64,000 bases of DNA from Lachnospiraceae bacterium UBA3633 (GTDB lineage: Bacteria > Bacillota > Clostridia > Lachnospirales > Lachnospiraceae): NCBI GenBank assembly GCA_002374095.1, contig DFKY01000020.1:1-64000 (forward strand), read 5' to 3'. Shown here piece by piece: positions 41,259 to 50,606 of this stretch. A program made the translations under genes and the position numbers. Under the pieces are notes generated by a model that was given only the letters and a program-made list of their open reading frames with translations, did no database searches and had not been told where the DNA came from. Within the stretch, counting starts at the first letter, position 1; every line of letters begins with the position of its first letter.

Positions 41259-42457
41259 TTATAGGTATAAGTATAGATGAAAACTATGCATATGTAAGTA
41301 CCAATCTGGACGAGAATGTCATGCAGATTCCTTTTGCTATCGGAAAAAATCTTGTAAGCAATAATTGGTTTATAGGCGATGAAGCAAAGAATGAAAATAT
41401 TGATAGCACAGATATTGTTATAGACAAACTTTATTATATCTTGGAAAATGATGGCAATGCCAGGATAGGTGATAAAAGTTATGAGGCAGAAGAACTTACA
41501 AGTATTTTTCTAAAACATCTTATCTTGAAATTTCCAAATGTGGAGTATGTCACAATAGTCGTAAGAAACTGCAATATAAAGATCTTGGAAAAATTACATA
41601 ATGCACTTATGGCCTGTATTGAAGATAAGAACAAATGTAAGGTTACTACATTTAGTGAAGCATTTATATCATATATAAAGTCACACACGAGTGAGTATTA
41701 TGATAACCCCATTGCACTTTTCAATTTTACAGAGAAAGCACTTAATTACTATGAACTTATAAGATATAAGTCAGCTGATAATCTTGAGTATTGGAAGGTC
41801 AATACAAAAGAGCATCTATCATTGCCACTTGATCTTTTGACAGGAGATACTGGTAAAAGAGTATGTGATAACCTTTTGTGTGAGTTTGCAAAACATTCTA
41901 TACAGGAAGTAGCATACAATAATATTATCTTGTCGGGACTTGGTTTTGTAGAAGCTTCGTCTTATAGAGAGTTTATGACATATGTGTGTGGCATAACGGA
42001 AGTTAACACGGATATTAATTTTTTTGCTAAAGCAGCAGTTATGCTTTCGAGAGATTTGATGGAAGGGAACTTCAGCGAAGATATAGTACTTATGACAGAT
42101 GCAAGGACAGATGTGGCACTTAGAGTCAATGTGAGAGTGAGCGCTACAGAGGACAAGTTGGAGCTTGTGAAACCAGGAAGTGAATGGTTTGATATAGATG
42201 AGTATTCTTTCAATATAATTGTTGACAATGAAAAGGAACTACGTTTTGAATACTTAAAAGTGATAGAAGGAATCATTAAAGAGTTTGTAGTAGATATACC
42301 TGGTAGTGATAAATTGAGAGATGATAAAACTAATGAGTATGAAGTTAGTCTTAAATTTTTACAACAAAATCTTTTGCAAGTGACACTAACTGATATAGGC
42401 TTTGGCGAGTTTTATGAATCACAGATAAAATCATCATCAAGAGAAATAGAATTATAA
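41255..42457 (+). CDS. ASKHA (Hsp70/actin-like) protein, DUF5716-like
   Basis: 400 residues. The N-terminus IIGISIDENYAYVST looks like the phosphate-1 strand of the actin/Hsp70 ATPase fold, followed by FIGDEAK as in Hsp70 proteins. LFNFTEKALNYYELIRYK near residue 150 could be the phosphate-2 hairpin. NIILSGLGFVEASSYREFM near residue 226 is the adenosine-type glycine motif. The C-terminal 130 residues are beta-rich, like a substrate-binding or regulatory extension. This resembles DUF5716 as I remember it. The usual Gly-rich phosphate motifs are weak, so ATP hydrolysis is uncertain. It overlaps both neighbours, by 4 bases and 1 base, showing tight coexpression. Confidence 0.72.
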   Translation: MIIGISIDENYAYVSTNLDENVMQIPFAIGKNLVSNNWFIGDEAKNENIDSTDIVIDKLYYILENDGNARIGDKSYEAEELTSIFLKHLILKFPNVEYVTIVVRNCNIKILEKLHNALMACIEDKNKCKVTTFSEAFISYIKSHTSEYYDNPIALFNFTEKALNYYELIRYKSADNLEYWKVNTKEHLSLPLDLLTGDTGKRVCDNLLCEFAKHSIQEVAYNNIILSGLGFVEASSYREFMTYVCGITEVNTDINFFAKAAVMLSRDLMEGNFSEDIVLMTDARTDVALRVNVRVSATEDKLELVKPGSEWFDIDEYSFNIIVDNEKELRFEYLKVIEGIIKEFVVDIPGSDKLRDDKTNEYEVSLKFLQQNLLQVTLTDIGFGEFYESQIKSSSREIEL

Positions 42458-43236
42458 TGGCTATAATATATTGTGGAAAAACGAATAATCAATCTTATTA
42501 TATCAAAGAAGCAGATCTTCACATAAAATCTGTGCAAGAGCTTGCTTATTTTATATATAATTATGCAATACTTATATCCAATAGTTTTATAACTAAAAAC
42601 CTTATCGTATATATTGATAAATCACTTGGGCTTACAAAGCTTTCGAGCGATTTGAATGAGATGTTCAATAGAAAAGAAAATCTTGTCAATATGCTCACTC
42701 ATATATTACTTAATTCCAACTATTATGATAGAGAAGAAGTTGGAGAGTTTAGAAAGAAACTTATTGAACTTTTATCGTTACCTGAAGAAGAATATGTAAA
42801 GCGGGCTGGAGATATGCTTTTTGGATTAAAAAAATATGAAAAAGCAATATCACAGTATAATAAGATAATGAAGACAAACGATAAGGCTCTGCAAAATCTT
42901 GCATTTTGCTATGCAAAGTTGCAATTCTACGAGCAAGCAGCAGACTATATAGGAGAACTTTATAAGAGGACAAGGAATATAGAAGTCTTGAGAGAGGCCT
43001 ACTATGCACTGAAGCTTGCTGGCAATGTCGATAAAATCTACGAGTATGAAAAGAATATAAGTGAAGAACTTCTTGCTGATTGGGAATATGAGATAGTAAG
43101 TAGAATTATAAAAACAAGAAGAAGTGATGAACTTAAAAATATAGAAGAAATATTTTTACTTGGACATGACTACATAAAAGAAAACATCTCAAATCGTATA
43201 AAAATCTGGAAAGAAAAGTATCGTTATATAGGTTAA
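42457..43236 (+). CDS. TPR-like protein of the DUF5717/DUF5716 module
   Basis: 259 residues. The N-terminal 100 residues form a helical domain that I do not recognise (VQELAYFIYNYAILISNSFI). Residues about 110-210 read as tetratricopeptide-type helical hairpins (AGDMLFGLKKYEKAISQYNK, ALQNLAFCYAKLQFYEQAAD, then VLREAYYALKLAGNVDKIYE). TPR repeats bind partner proteins, which fits an adaptor for the two preceding gene products. It starts on the last base of the DUF5716-like stop and ends four bases before valS, with no terminator, so the module may run on into valS. Confidence 0.75.
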   Translation: MAIIYCGKTNNQSYYIKEADLHIKSVQELAYFIYNYAILISNSFITKNLIVYIDKSLGLTKLSSDLNEMFNRKENLVNMLTHILLNSNYYDREEVGEFRKKLIELLSLPEEEYVKRAGDMLFGLKKYEKAISQYNKIMKTNDKALQNLAFCYAKLQFYEQAADYIGELYKRTRNIEVLREAYYALKLAGNVDKIYEYEKNISEELLADWEYEIVSRIIKTRRSDELKNIEEIFLLGHDYIKENISNRIKIWKEKYRYIG

Positions 43237-43240
43237 AAAT

Positions 43241-45901
43241 ATGAAAGAACTAGAAAAGAATTATAATCCAAAAACTATTGAAGATCGCATCTATAAGAAG
43301 TGGGAAGACTCATCTTCGTTTGTGGCTAATCCTAATTCAAAGAAAAAACCATACACTATAATTATGCCACCACCTAATATCACAGGAAAGCTTCATATGG
43401 GACATGCACTTGATATTAGTCTTCAAGATACTCTCATTCGTTATAAGAGAATGAAAGGGTATGAAGCACTTTGGCAACCCGGGACAGATCACGCAGCTAT
43501 TTCGACAGAAGTAAAGGTTGTAGAGAAGCTTAATAGTGAAGGAAAAGATAAGTATACTCTTGGACGAGATGCTTTTATGAAAGAGGCATGGGCGTGGAAA
43601 GAGAAATTTGAGAATAATATTATAGAGCAGCAAAAAAAGATGGGAGCAAGTTGTGACTGGTCAAAACTTCGCTTTACTATGGATGAAGGTTGCAGTCATG
43701 CAGTATTCACCACATTTAAAGAATTATATGATAAAGGTCTTATATATAAAGGCAAAAGGATTATAAATTGGTGTCCTACATGTCATACGACTATTTCTGA
43801 TGCTGAAGTAGAGTATGAGGAGCAAGACGGGGCATTATATCATATAAGATATTATTTTGAAGATGAAAATATAAAAATAAATGGAAAAAATTATATTGTT
43901 GTCGCTACAACAAGACCTGAAACTATGCTTGGCGATACAGCAGTAGCAGTTAATCCTGATGATACAAGATATAAAGATATAGTAGGTAAGATCCTTATCT
44001 TGCCTCTTGTGGGTAGAAAACTTGAGATAATTGCTGACTCATATGTTGATATGGAGTTTGGGACAGGATTCGTTAAGATGACTCCTTGTCATGACCCAAA
44101 TGATTTTGAAGTCGGTCATAGACATAACCTGGAAGAGATACAGATACTTGATGATGATGCACATATAGTATTTGAGGGATCGGCATATCATGGGCTTGAT
44201 AGGATAGAGTGTAGAAAGAAAATAGTTGAAGACTTAAAGCTTGGTGGATTTATAGAAAAGATAGAACCATATAAGCATAATGTTGGTACACATGATAGAT
44301 GTCATACCAATATTGAACCGATGATTAAAGACCAGTGGTTTGTAAAGATGGAGCCACTTGCAAAGCCTGCAATAGATGTCATCAAAGATGGTAGACTTAA
44401 ATTTGTACCAGAGAGTTTTACCAATACGTATCTTCATTGGCTTATGAATATAAAAGACTGGTGCATTTCTCGTCAAATCTGGTGGGGGCATAGGATACCA
44501 GTATATTATTGTAAAGATTGTGGACATATGACTATTGGTGAAGGTACAGTAAACTTTTGTGAAAAGTGTCATAGCACTAATATATATCAAGATGAGGACA
44601 CTTTGGATACTTGGTTTTCATCAGCACTATGGCCTTTTTCAACTCTTGGTTGGCCAGATCAAAATGACATGCGTTATAAATATTTTTATCCAACGAGTGT
44701 ACTCGTGACAGGATATGATATTATATTCTTCTGGGTTATAAGAATGGTATTTTCAGGACTTGAGCAGACTGGTGTCAGTCCATTTAGCGAAGTTTTGATA
44801 CATGGCATAGTTCGGGATGATCAAGGAAGAAAGATGAGTAAATCACTCGGCAATGGCATAGACCCACTTGATGTAGTTGAAAAGTATGGAGCAGACGCTT
44901 TAAGACTTTCACTTCTTACTGGCAATGCACCAGGCAATGATATGAGATTTTATGAATCTCGTGTGGAGGCTGGAAGAAACTTTTTAAATAAGGTTTGGAA
45001 TGCCACAAGGTTTATCATGATGAATGATAAAAACGGAAGCACATTTGATCCTGAGAAGATAGAGAGTATCACAGATTTAAGACTTGAAGATAAGTGGATT
45101 ATAACAAAGTTAAATATAGCAATAAAAGAGATTACGGCCAATATAGAAAAATATGAGCTCGGCATAGCTCTTGAAAAGATACAAAAGTTTGTATGGGAAG
45201 AGTTTTGCGATTGGTACATAGAGTTCAAAAAAGATATACTCTATAATGGTGGTGAAAAGGACAAAGAAACTACGGTATATATACTTAAATATGTACTTTA
45301 CAATAGCCTTAAACTTCTTCATCCATTCTGCCCGTTTGTGACAGAAGATATATATGACAATGTTTTTGACAGTGGACTTTTGATAAGTAGTTCTTTCCCA
45401 GAGTATAAGGAAAAGCTTTCTTATGAGAAAGAAAAGAATGCACTTGAATACATTAAGGTTGTGATAAGTTCTATAAGAAATAGAAGATCTGAACTTAATG
45501 TCTCAAAAGATAAAAAGCCAGACATTATAGTAGCATCTAATTCTGCTGATATTATAGAGTCTTATAAATTATGCGAAAGATATATAAAGACTCTTGCTTT
45601 AGTCAATGGAATTACTTATGTAGATAAAATTGATAGTATAGATAAGTATATCACTCTTACGTTTGAAAATTCCAATATATATATACTTTTTAGTGACCTT
45701 GTAGATATAGACAAAGAGAAAGATAGGATTAAAAATGAGATTGCAAAAGTAGAATCAGAGATAAAAAGAGCGAAAGGGATGCTTGGCAATCAAAAATTTG
45801 TAGAGAAGGCACCTAAAGAAAAAATAGAAGAGGAGAAAGAGAAGCTAAAGAAGTACGAGCAGATGCTTTTAGACCTTAATAATACTTTAGCAAAATTGTA
45901 G
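43241..45901 (+). CDS. valS: Valyl-tRNA synthetase
   Basis: Class I synthetase for valine. The HIGH motif is in PPPNITGKLHMGHALD near residue 44. The editing domain includes TTRPETMLGDTAVAVNP. KMSKS is in GRKMSKSLGNGIDPLDVV near residue 530. The anticodon-binding domain follows, and the C-terminal coiled coil characteristic of ValRS covers the last 65 residues (charged heptads, KVESEIKRAKGML). 886 residues, full length. AGG lies nine bases before the ATG. No T-box leader is possible in the four-base gap from the preceding gene. Confidence 0.97.
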   Translation: MKELEKNYNPKTIEDRIYKKWEDSSSFVANPNSKKKPYTIIMPPPNITGKLHMGHALDISLQDTLIRYKRMKGYEALWQPGTDHAAISTEVKVVEKLNSEGKDKYTLGRDAFMKEAWAWKEKFENNIIEQQKKMGASCDWSKLRFTMDEGCSHAVFTTFKELYDKGLIYKGKRIINWCPTCHTTISDAEVEYEEQDGALYHIRYYFEDENIKINGKNYIVVATTRPETMLGDTAVAVNPDDTRYKDIVGKILILPLVGRKLEIIADSYVDMEFGTGFVKMTPCHDPNDFEVGHRHNLEEIQILDDDAHIVFEGSAYHGLDRIECRKKIVEDLKLGGFIEKIEPYKHNVGTHDRCHTNIEPMIKDQWFVKMEPLAKPAIDVIKDGRLKFVPESFTNTYLHWLMNIKDWCISRQIWWGHRIPVYYCKDCGHMTIGEGTVNFCEKCHSTNIYQDEDTLDTWFSSALWPFSTLGWPDQNDMRYKYFYPTSVLVTGYDIIFFWVIRMVFSGLEQTGVSPFSEVLIHGIVRDDQGRKMSKSLGNGIDPLDVVEKYGADALRLSLLTGNAPGNDMRFYESRVEAGRNFLNKVWNATRFIMMNDKNGSTFDPEKIESITDLRLEDKWIITKLNIAIKEITANIEKYELGIALEKIQKFVWEEFCDWYIEFKKDILYNGGEKDKETTVYILKYVLYNSLKLLHPFCPFVTEDIYDNVFDSGLLISSSFPEYKEKLSYEKEKNALEYIKVVISSIRNRRSELNVSKDKKPDIIVASNSADIIESYKLCERYIKTLALVNGITYVDKIDSIDKYITLTFENSNIYILFSDLVDIDKEKDRIKNEIAKVESEIKRAKGMLGNQKFVEKAPKEKIEEEKEKLKKYEQMLLDLNNTLAKL

Positions 45902-45902
45902 T

Positions 45903-47930
45903 ATGGCAAAAAACTTAGTCATAGTAGAATCGCCTGCGAAAGTGAAGACAATTTCAAAATTTTTAGGCAATGATTATGTGATAGAAGCAAGTATGGGTCA
46001 CTTAATAGATCTTCCTAAAAGTACACTTGGCATAGATATTGATAATGATTTTGATGTCAAGTATATCACTATAAGAGGGAAAGGCCAGATTTTAAATAAA
46101 CTAAAGATGAAAGCAAAAGCAGCTGATACAATCTATCTTGCGACTGACCCTGATAGAGAAGGTGAGACTATAAGCTGGCAATTAAAAAAAGCATTCAATA
46201 TAAATGATAATCAACACATATATCGTATAAGTTTTAATGAGATTACTAAAAATGCAGTAACTACTGCGATAAGTCAACCAAGAAATATTGATATGAATCT
46301 CGTCAATAGCCAGCAGGCAAGAAGGGTGATGGATAGGATTGTAGGTTATACAATAAGTCCTATACTTTGGGAAAAGATAAAAGGCAAGCTTTCTGCAGGG
46401 CGAGTTCAAAGTGTGGCACTTAGACTTATAGCAGAGAGAGAAAGCGAAATAAGTGCATTTGTGCCAAAAGAATATTGGACACTTTCAGCTACTCTCATTG
46501 TAGAAGGTGATTTGAAAATAGATGTACAGTTTTATGGAAAAGATGGTAAAAAAGTAGAGCTTTCATCGGTAAAAGAAGTAGATAGTATTATTGAAGAAAT
46601 TGGTGACAGTAAATTTAAAGTTGTAGATATAAAGAAATCAAAAAGAGAAAAGAAGGCACCACTTCCGTTTACCACATCAACGTTGCAGCAGACGGCGGGA
46701 AGGATGCTCAATTTTTCAGTTTCTAAAACAATGAGTATAGCTCAGAAACTTTATGAAGGCATAGATCTTCCAGGAAGAGGAACTACAGCCCTCATAACAT
46801 ATCTAAGAACAGATTCCACACGTATATCTGAAGAAGCTATTGCTTCATGTAAAGAATATATTGAAAAAAATTATGGAAGTGATTTTGCTGCTGAAAATCC
46901 ACCGAAAGAAAGAGAGACAAGCAATAAAATACAAGATGCTCACGAGGCTATAAGACCTACTTATATAGATCTTGCACCAGCTGATGTGAAAGATTCTCTA
47001 AGTAGAGATGAGTATAGACTTTATTCTTTGATATGGAGAAGATTTGTAGCTTGCAGGATGAAAAATGCAATTTATGACACAGAGAGAGTTACCTTTGATG
47101 CAAAGTCATATATTTTTACAGCTAATTCATCTAAAGTAGTTTTCAAAGGGTTTCTCACACTATATGATGATAGTGATGATGAGGATGAGAAGTCAGGAAA
47201 GTTACCTGACTTTGTAGAGGGAAGTGAGTTGAAACTTGATAAGTTTGACAAAGAGCAACACTTCACTCAACCGCCAGCACATTTTACAGAGAGTTCACTC
47301 GTCAAGCTTCTTGAAGAAAATGGTATAGGTAGACCATCAACTTATGCACCTACAATCAATACCTTGCTTAAGAGAAGATATGTCACCAAAGAAAAGAAAA
47401 ATCTTTTTGTGACAGAGCTTGGTCTTGCAGTAAATGATATAATGGTTAAAGCATTTAGCGATATTGTTGATGAGAAATTTACTGTCAATCTGGAAAAAAA
47501 GCTTGATGATGTAGAAAATGGTGTTATTGAGTGGAAAGAGGTGCTTAGAGATTTTTATCCAAAGCTTAAGGTAGAACTTGACAATGCAGAAAAGAATCTT
47601 GAGAAGATAAGTATAAAAGAAGAAGTTACAGAAGAAAAGTGCGAAAAGTGCGGATCTAATCTGATAGTTAAGTACGGCCCATATGGTAAGTTTCTTGCAT
47701 GCCCAAGATTTCCAGAGTGTAGATATACCCGTACTTATTTTGAGCATACAGGGTATAAGTGCCCAGAATGTAAGGAACATGAGATATATAAGTTAAGAAC
47801 TAAAAAGGGTAGGATCTTCTTTGGCTGCTCTGATGAGAATTGTAATTATATGGCATGGCAACTTCCAAATGATTTAGAAGTTATGGAAGGCATGGAAAAG
47901 TATATAGATAATTCAGATAAAAAAAGCTAA
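45903..47930 (+). CDS. topA: DNA topoisomerase I
   Basis: Relaxes negatively supercoiled DNA (type IA). The Toprim domain starts at residue 3 (KNLVIVESPAKVKTISKFLG) and has the acidic ATDPDREGE motif near 79. The catalytic tyrosine lies in TALITYLRTDSTRIS near residue 300. HEAIRPT and GIGRPSTYAPT are conserved. Two C-terminal zinc-ribbon units are visible (CEKCGSN with CPRFPEC, and CPECKEH with CSDENC). 675 residues, normal for Firmicutes. It starts one base after valS. Confidence 0.97.
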   Translation: MAKNLVIVESPAKVKTISKFLGNDYVIEASMGHLIDLPKSTLGIDIDNDFDVKYITIRGKGQILNKLKMKAKAADTIYLATDPDREGETISWQLKKAFNINDNQHIYRISFNEITKNAVTTAISQPRNIDMNLVNSQQARRVMDRIVGYTISPILWEKIKGKLSAGRVQSVALRLIAERESEISAFVPKEYWTLSATLIVEGDLKIDVQFYGKDGKKVELSSVKEVDSIIEEIGDSKFKVVDIKKSKREKKAPLPFTTSTLQQTAGRMLNFSVSKTMSIAQKLYEGIDLPGRGTTALITYLRTDSTRISEEAIASCKEYIEKNYGSDFAAENPPKERETSNKIQDAHEAIRPTYIDLAPADVKDSLSRDEYRLYSLIWRRFVACRMKNAIYDTERVTFDAKSYIFTANSSKVVFKGFLTLYDDSDDEDEKSGKLPDFVEGSELKLDKFDKEQHFTQPPAHFTESSLVKLLEENGIGRPSTYAPTINTLLKRRYVTKEKKNLFVTELGLAVNDIMVKAFSDIVDEKFTVNLEKKLDDVENGVIEWKEVLRDFYPKLKVELDNAEKNLEKISIKEEVTEEKCEKCGSNLIVKYGPYGKFLACPRFPECRYTRTYFEHTGYKCPECKEHEIYKLRTKKGRIFFGCSDENCNYMAWQLPNDLEVMEGMEKYIDNSDKKS

Positions 47931-47948
47931 TAAAAATTGGGAGGGCTT

Positions 47949-49598
47949 ATGGTTAAGTACATATTTGTTACGGGAGGTGTTGTATCTGGACTTGGAAAGG
48001 GCATTACTGCATCAAGTTTGGGACGACTTCTTAAGGCACGTGGTTATAAAGTGACCATGCAAAAATTTGATCCATATCTAAATATGGATCCAGGCACTAT
48101 GAATCCTATACAACATGGAGAAGTATTTGTTACTGATGATGGAGCAGAAACTGATCTTGATCTTGGACATTATGAAAGATTTATAGATGAGAGCCTTACT
48201 AAGAATTCTACTGTAACAAGTGGAAAGATATATTGGTCTGTTCTCAACAAGGAAAGAAAAGGAGACTATGGTGGAGGTACAGTTCAATTTATACCTCATG
48301 TAACCAATGAGATAAAGTCAAGATTTTATAAAAGTGCAGAGTCTCTTAAAAATCGTGGTAAGAATAAAAAAGATGATAAAGACATAGAGATAGCAATTAT
48401 AGAAGTCGGTGGAACTGTTGGAGATATAGAGTCACAGCCATTTATAGAAACCATAAGACAATTTAAGCATGAACTTGGAAATGACAATGTAATACTTGTA
48501 CATGTAGTCCTTATACCTTATATAAAAGCATCTGAAGAGCTTAAGACAAAGCCAACGCAGCAGTCAGTTAAGACTCTTCAAGGTATGGGAATACAACCAG
48601 ATATACTCGTGTGTCGATCAGAGCACCCAGTTGATCAAAATGTAATATCTAAGATATCACTTTTTTGTAATCTTGACCCAAGCTGTGTCATAGTAAATCC
48701 TGATGTTGACATACTTTATGAAGTGCCAATTGTGATGGAAAAACAGGGCTTGGCACATGCTGCAAGCAAATGTCTTGGACTTAAAGATAAAAAACCTAAT
48801 CTTACCGAATGGAATAAGATGATAGAAAACATGAAAAACCCTACTAAAGAAGTTAAAGTAGCGCTTGTAGGTAAGTATGTGGCTCTTCATGATGCGTATC
48901 TGTCTATAGTAGAAGCTCTTAAAGCAGCAGGTGGTGCTCATAGGACAAAAGTCAATATAGAATGGATTGATTCAGAAAATATCAAAAAAGCAAATGTATC
49001 AAAGATTTTAAAAGGTGTAAATGGTATCATCATACCAGGTGGTTTTGGATATAGAGGGGTTGAGGGCATGATACTTGCAAGTGAATATGCGAGAGTGAAA
49101 AAGATTCCTTTCCTTGGGATATGTCTTGGTATGCAGGTTGCAGTTATAGAGTTTGCAAGAAATGTACTTGGTCTAAAAGATGCTAATTCTGCAGAGTTTG
49201 TATCTGATACAAAAAATCCTGTCATACACTTACTTCCAGAACAAGTTGGCGTGGAAGATTTAGGTGGGACATTGAGACTTGGTAGCTATCCATGTGTGCT
49301 TGACAAGACATCTAAGATATATAAACTTTTTGGAAAAGCCGAGATTGCAGAGAGACATCGCCATAGATATGAAGTCAATAATGATTATAGAGAAGATTAT
49401 AAGAAAAATGGCATGATACTTGCTGGACTATCTCCAAATGGCAAGATAGTTGAGATGATAGAATTGAAGAATCATCCTTATTATGTAGCGACTCAAAGTC
49501 ATCCAGAGCTTAAAAGTAGACCAAATCGTCCACATCCACTCTTTGATGGCTTTGTACAAGCATCAATAGATACATTAAGTACAAAAAGGAAAAAATAA
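47949..49598 (+). CDS. pyrG: CTP synthase
   Basis: Converts UTP to CTP with glutamine or ammonia. The synthase domain begins KYIFVTGGVVSGLGKGITAS, and KFDPYLNMDPGTMNP follows. The C-terminal glutamine amidotransferase domain has the nucleophile in FLGICLGMQ near residue 385, and its His-Glu pair in QSHPELKSRP near the end. 549 residues. The ATG at 47949 follows GGGAGG directly; a TTG at 47937 would lie before that site. No pyrG-type leader attenuator is visible in the 18-base gap. Confidence 0.97.
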   Translation: MVKYIFVTGGVVSGLGKGITASSLGRLLKARGYKVTMQKFDPYLNMDPGTMNPIQHGEVFVTDDGAETDLDLGHYERFIDESLTKNSTVTSGKIYWSVLNKERKGDYGGGTVQFIPHVTNEIKSRFYKSAESLKNRGKNKKDDKDIEIAIIEVGGTVGDIESQPFIETIRQFKHELGNDNVILVHVVLIPYIKASEELKTKPTQQSVKTLQGMGIQPDILVCRSEHPVDQNVISKISLFCNLDPSCVIVNPDVDILYEVPIVMEKQGLAHAASKCLGLKDKKPNLTEWNKMIENMKNPTKEVKVALVGKYVALHDAYLSIVEALKAAGGAHRTKVNIEWIDSENIKKANVSKILKGVNGIIIPGGFGYRGVEGMILASEYARVKKIPFLGICLGMQVAVIEFARNVLGLKDANSAEFVSDTKNPVIHLLPEQVGVEDLGGTLRLGSYPCVLDKTSKIYKLFGKAEIAERHRHRYEVNNDYREDYKKNGMILAGLSPNGKIVEMIELKNHPYYVATQSHPELKSRPNRPHPLFDGFVQASIDTLSTKRKK

Positions 49599-49604
49599 AA
49601 GCAG

Positions 49605-50606
49605 ATGAAAAGAATTGCGATAATTGGTGCTGGCACATGGGGGCTTGCAGTAGCCAATGTCTTGTCAAGTAATGGTCATGCAGTTACATTATATACGAGG
49701 GATGACAAAAAAGCGAAAGCTCTTAAGAAAAAAAGAACTTATGACAATTTGCCAGGATTTATTTTAGACAAAAAAATAGATGTTACTTCAGATCTTGAAG
49801 ATGCAGCAAAAGGAAAAGACATTATAGTATTTGCGGTGCCATCAGTTAATTTTAGGAAAGTAGTAAGAAGTGTTGTAAAAATTGTGAAAGGCACGGAGTA
49901 TTTTGTGACACTTACTAAAGGCTTGGAAGATAAGACACTATATACTATGAGCGAGATAATAGAAGATGAATTAAGAATTAAAGGTATAAAGAGCAATAAA
50001 GTGGCTGCACTATCTGGTCCTACTCATGCAGAAGAAGTGGCTTTATTTATGCCTACAATGTGCGTGTCAGCAAGTAGAAGTAAAAAAATAGCAAAGTTCA
50101 TACAAGACACATTTATGAATATTTATTTTAGAGTTTACACCAATAATGATATAAAAGGTGTAGAAATATGTGCGGCTTTTAAAAATGTCATAGCAATTGC
50201 ATCAGGTATGCTTACTGGGCTTGGATATGGTGATAATATAAAAGCTGGTCTTATGACAAGAGGACTCGCCGAGATGGTGAGAGTAGGAAAGGCACTTGGA
50301 TGTAAAAAGGATACATTTTATGGGCTTGCTGGTGTTGGAGATATGATAGTTACATGTACAAGCACAAATAGTCGTAATTATCGTTTTGGAAAATTAATTG
50401 GTGAGAATTGTAGTGCAGATAAAGCGTTAAAAAAGATTGGCATGGTTGTAGAAGGAGTAAATCTTATACCAAAGGCAATGGAAATACGGAAAAAGTACAA
50501 ACTTGATCTTCCTGTAAGCACAGCTCTTAATGAGATTATATACAATAAGAAAGATCCAAGGCGCATATTAAACTTACTTATGCTTAGAAGTAAAAAAGCA
50601 GAATGA
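49605..50606 (+). CDS. gpsA: Glycerol-3-phosphate dehydrogenase [NAD(P)+]
   Basis: Makes sn-glycerol 3-phosphate for phospholipids. The Rossmann motif GAGTWGLA is near residue 8. TKGLEDKTLYTMSEI and LSGPTHAEEVALFMPT are near residues 108-150. The catalytic lysine lies in CAAFKNVIAIASGM near 195, and GLAGVGDMIVTCTS follows. 333 residues, full length. The stop overlaps the mutL start as ATGA. Confidence 0.96.
   Translation: MKRIAIIGAGTWGLAVANVLSSNGHAVTLYTRDDKKAKALKKKRTYDNLPGFILDKKIDVTSDLEDAAKGKDIIVFAVPSVNFRKVVRSVVKIVKGTEYFVTLTKGLEDKTLYTMSEIIEDELRIKGIKSNKVAALSGPTHAEEVALFMPTMCVSASRSKKIAKFIQDTFMNIYFRVYTNNDIKGVEICAAFKNVIAIASGMLTGLGYGDNIKAGLMTRGLAEMVRVGKALGCKKDTFYGLAGVGDMIVTCTSTNSRNYRFGKLIGENCSADKALKKIGMVVEGVNLIPKAMEIRKKYKLDLPVSTALNEIIYNKKDPRRILNLLMLRSKKAE

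Noticed and set aside
43236..43241. T-box leader for valS
   Set aside because: The gap is four bases, so there is no room for one.
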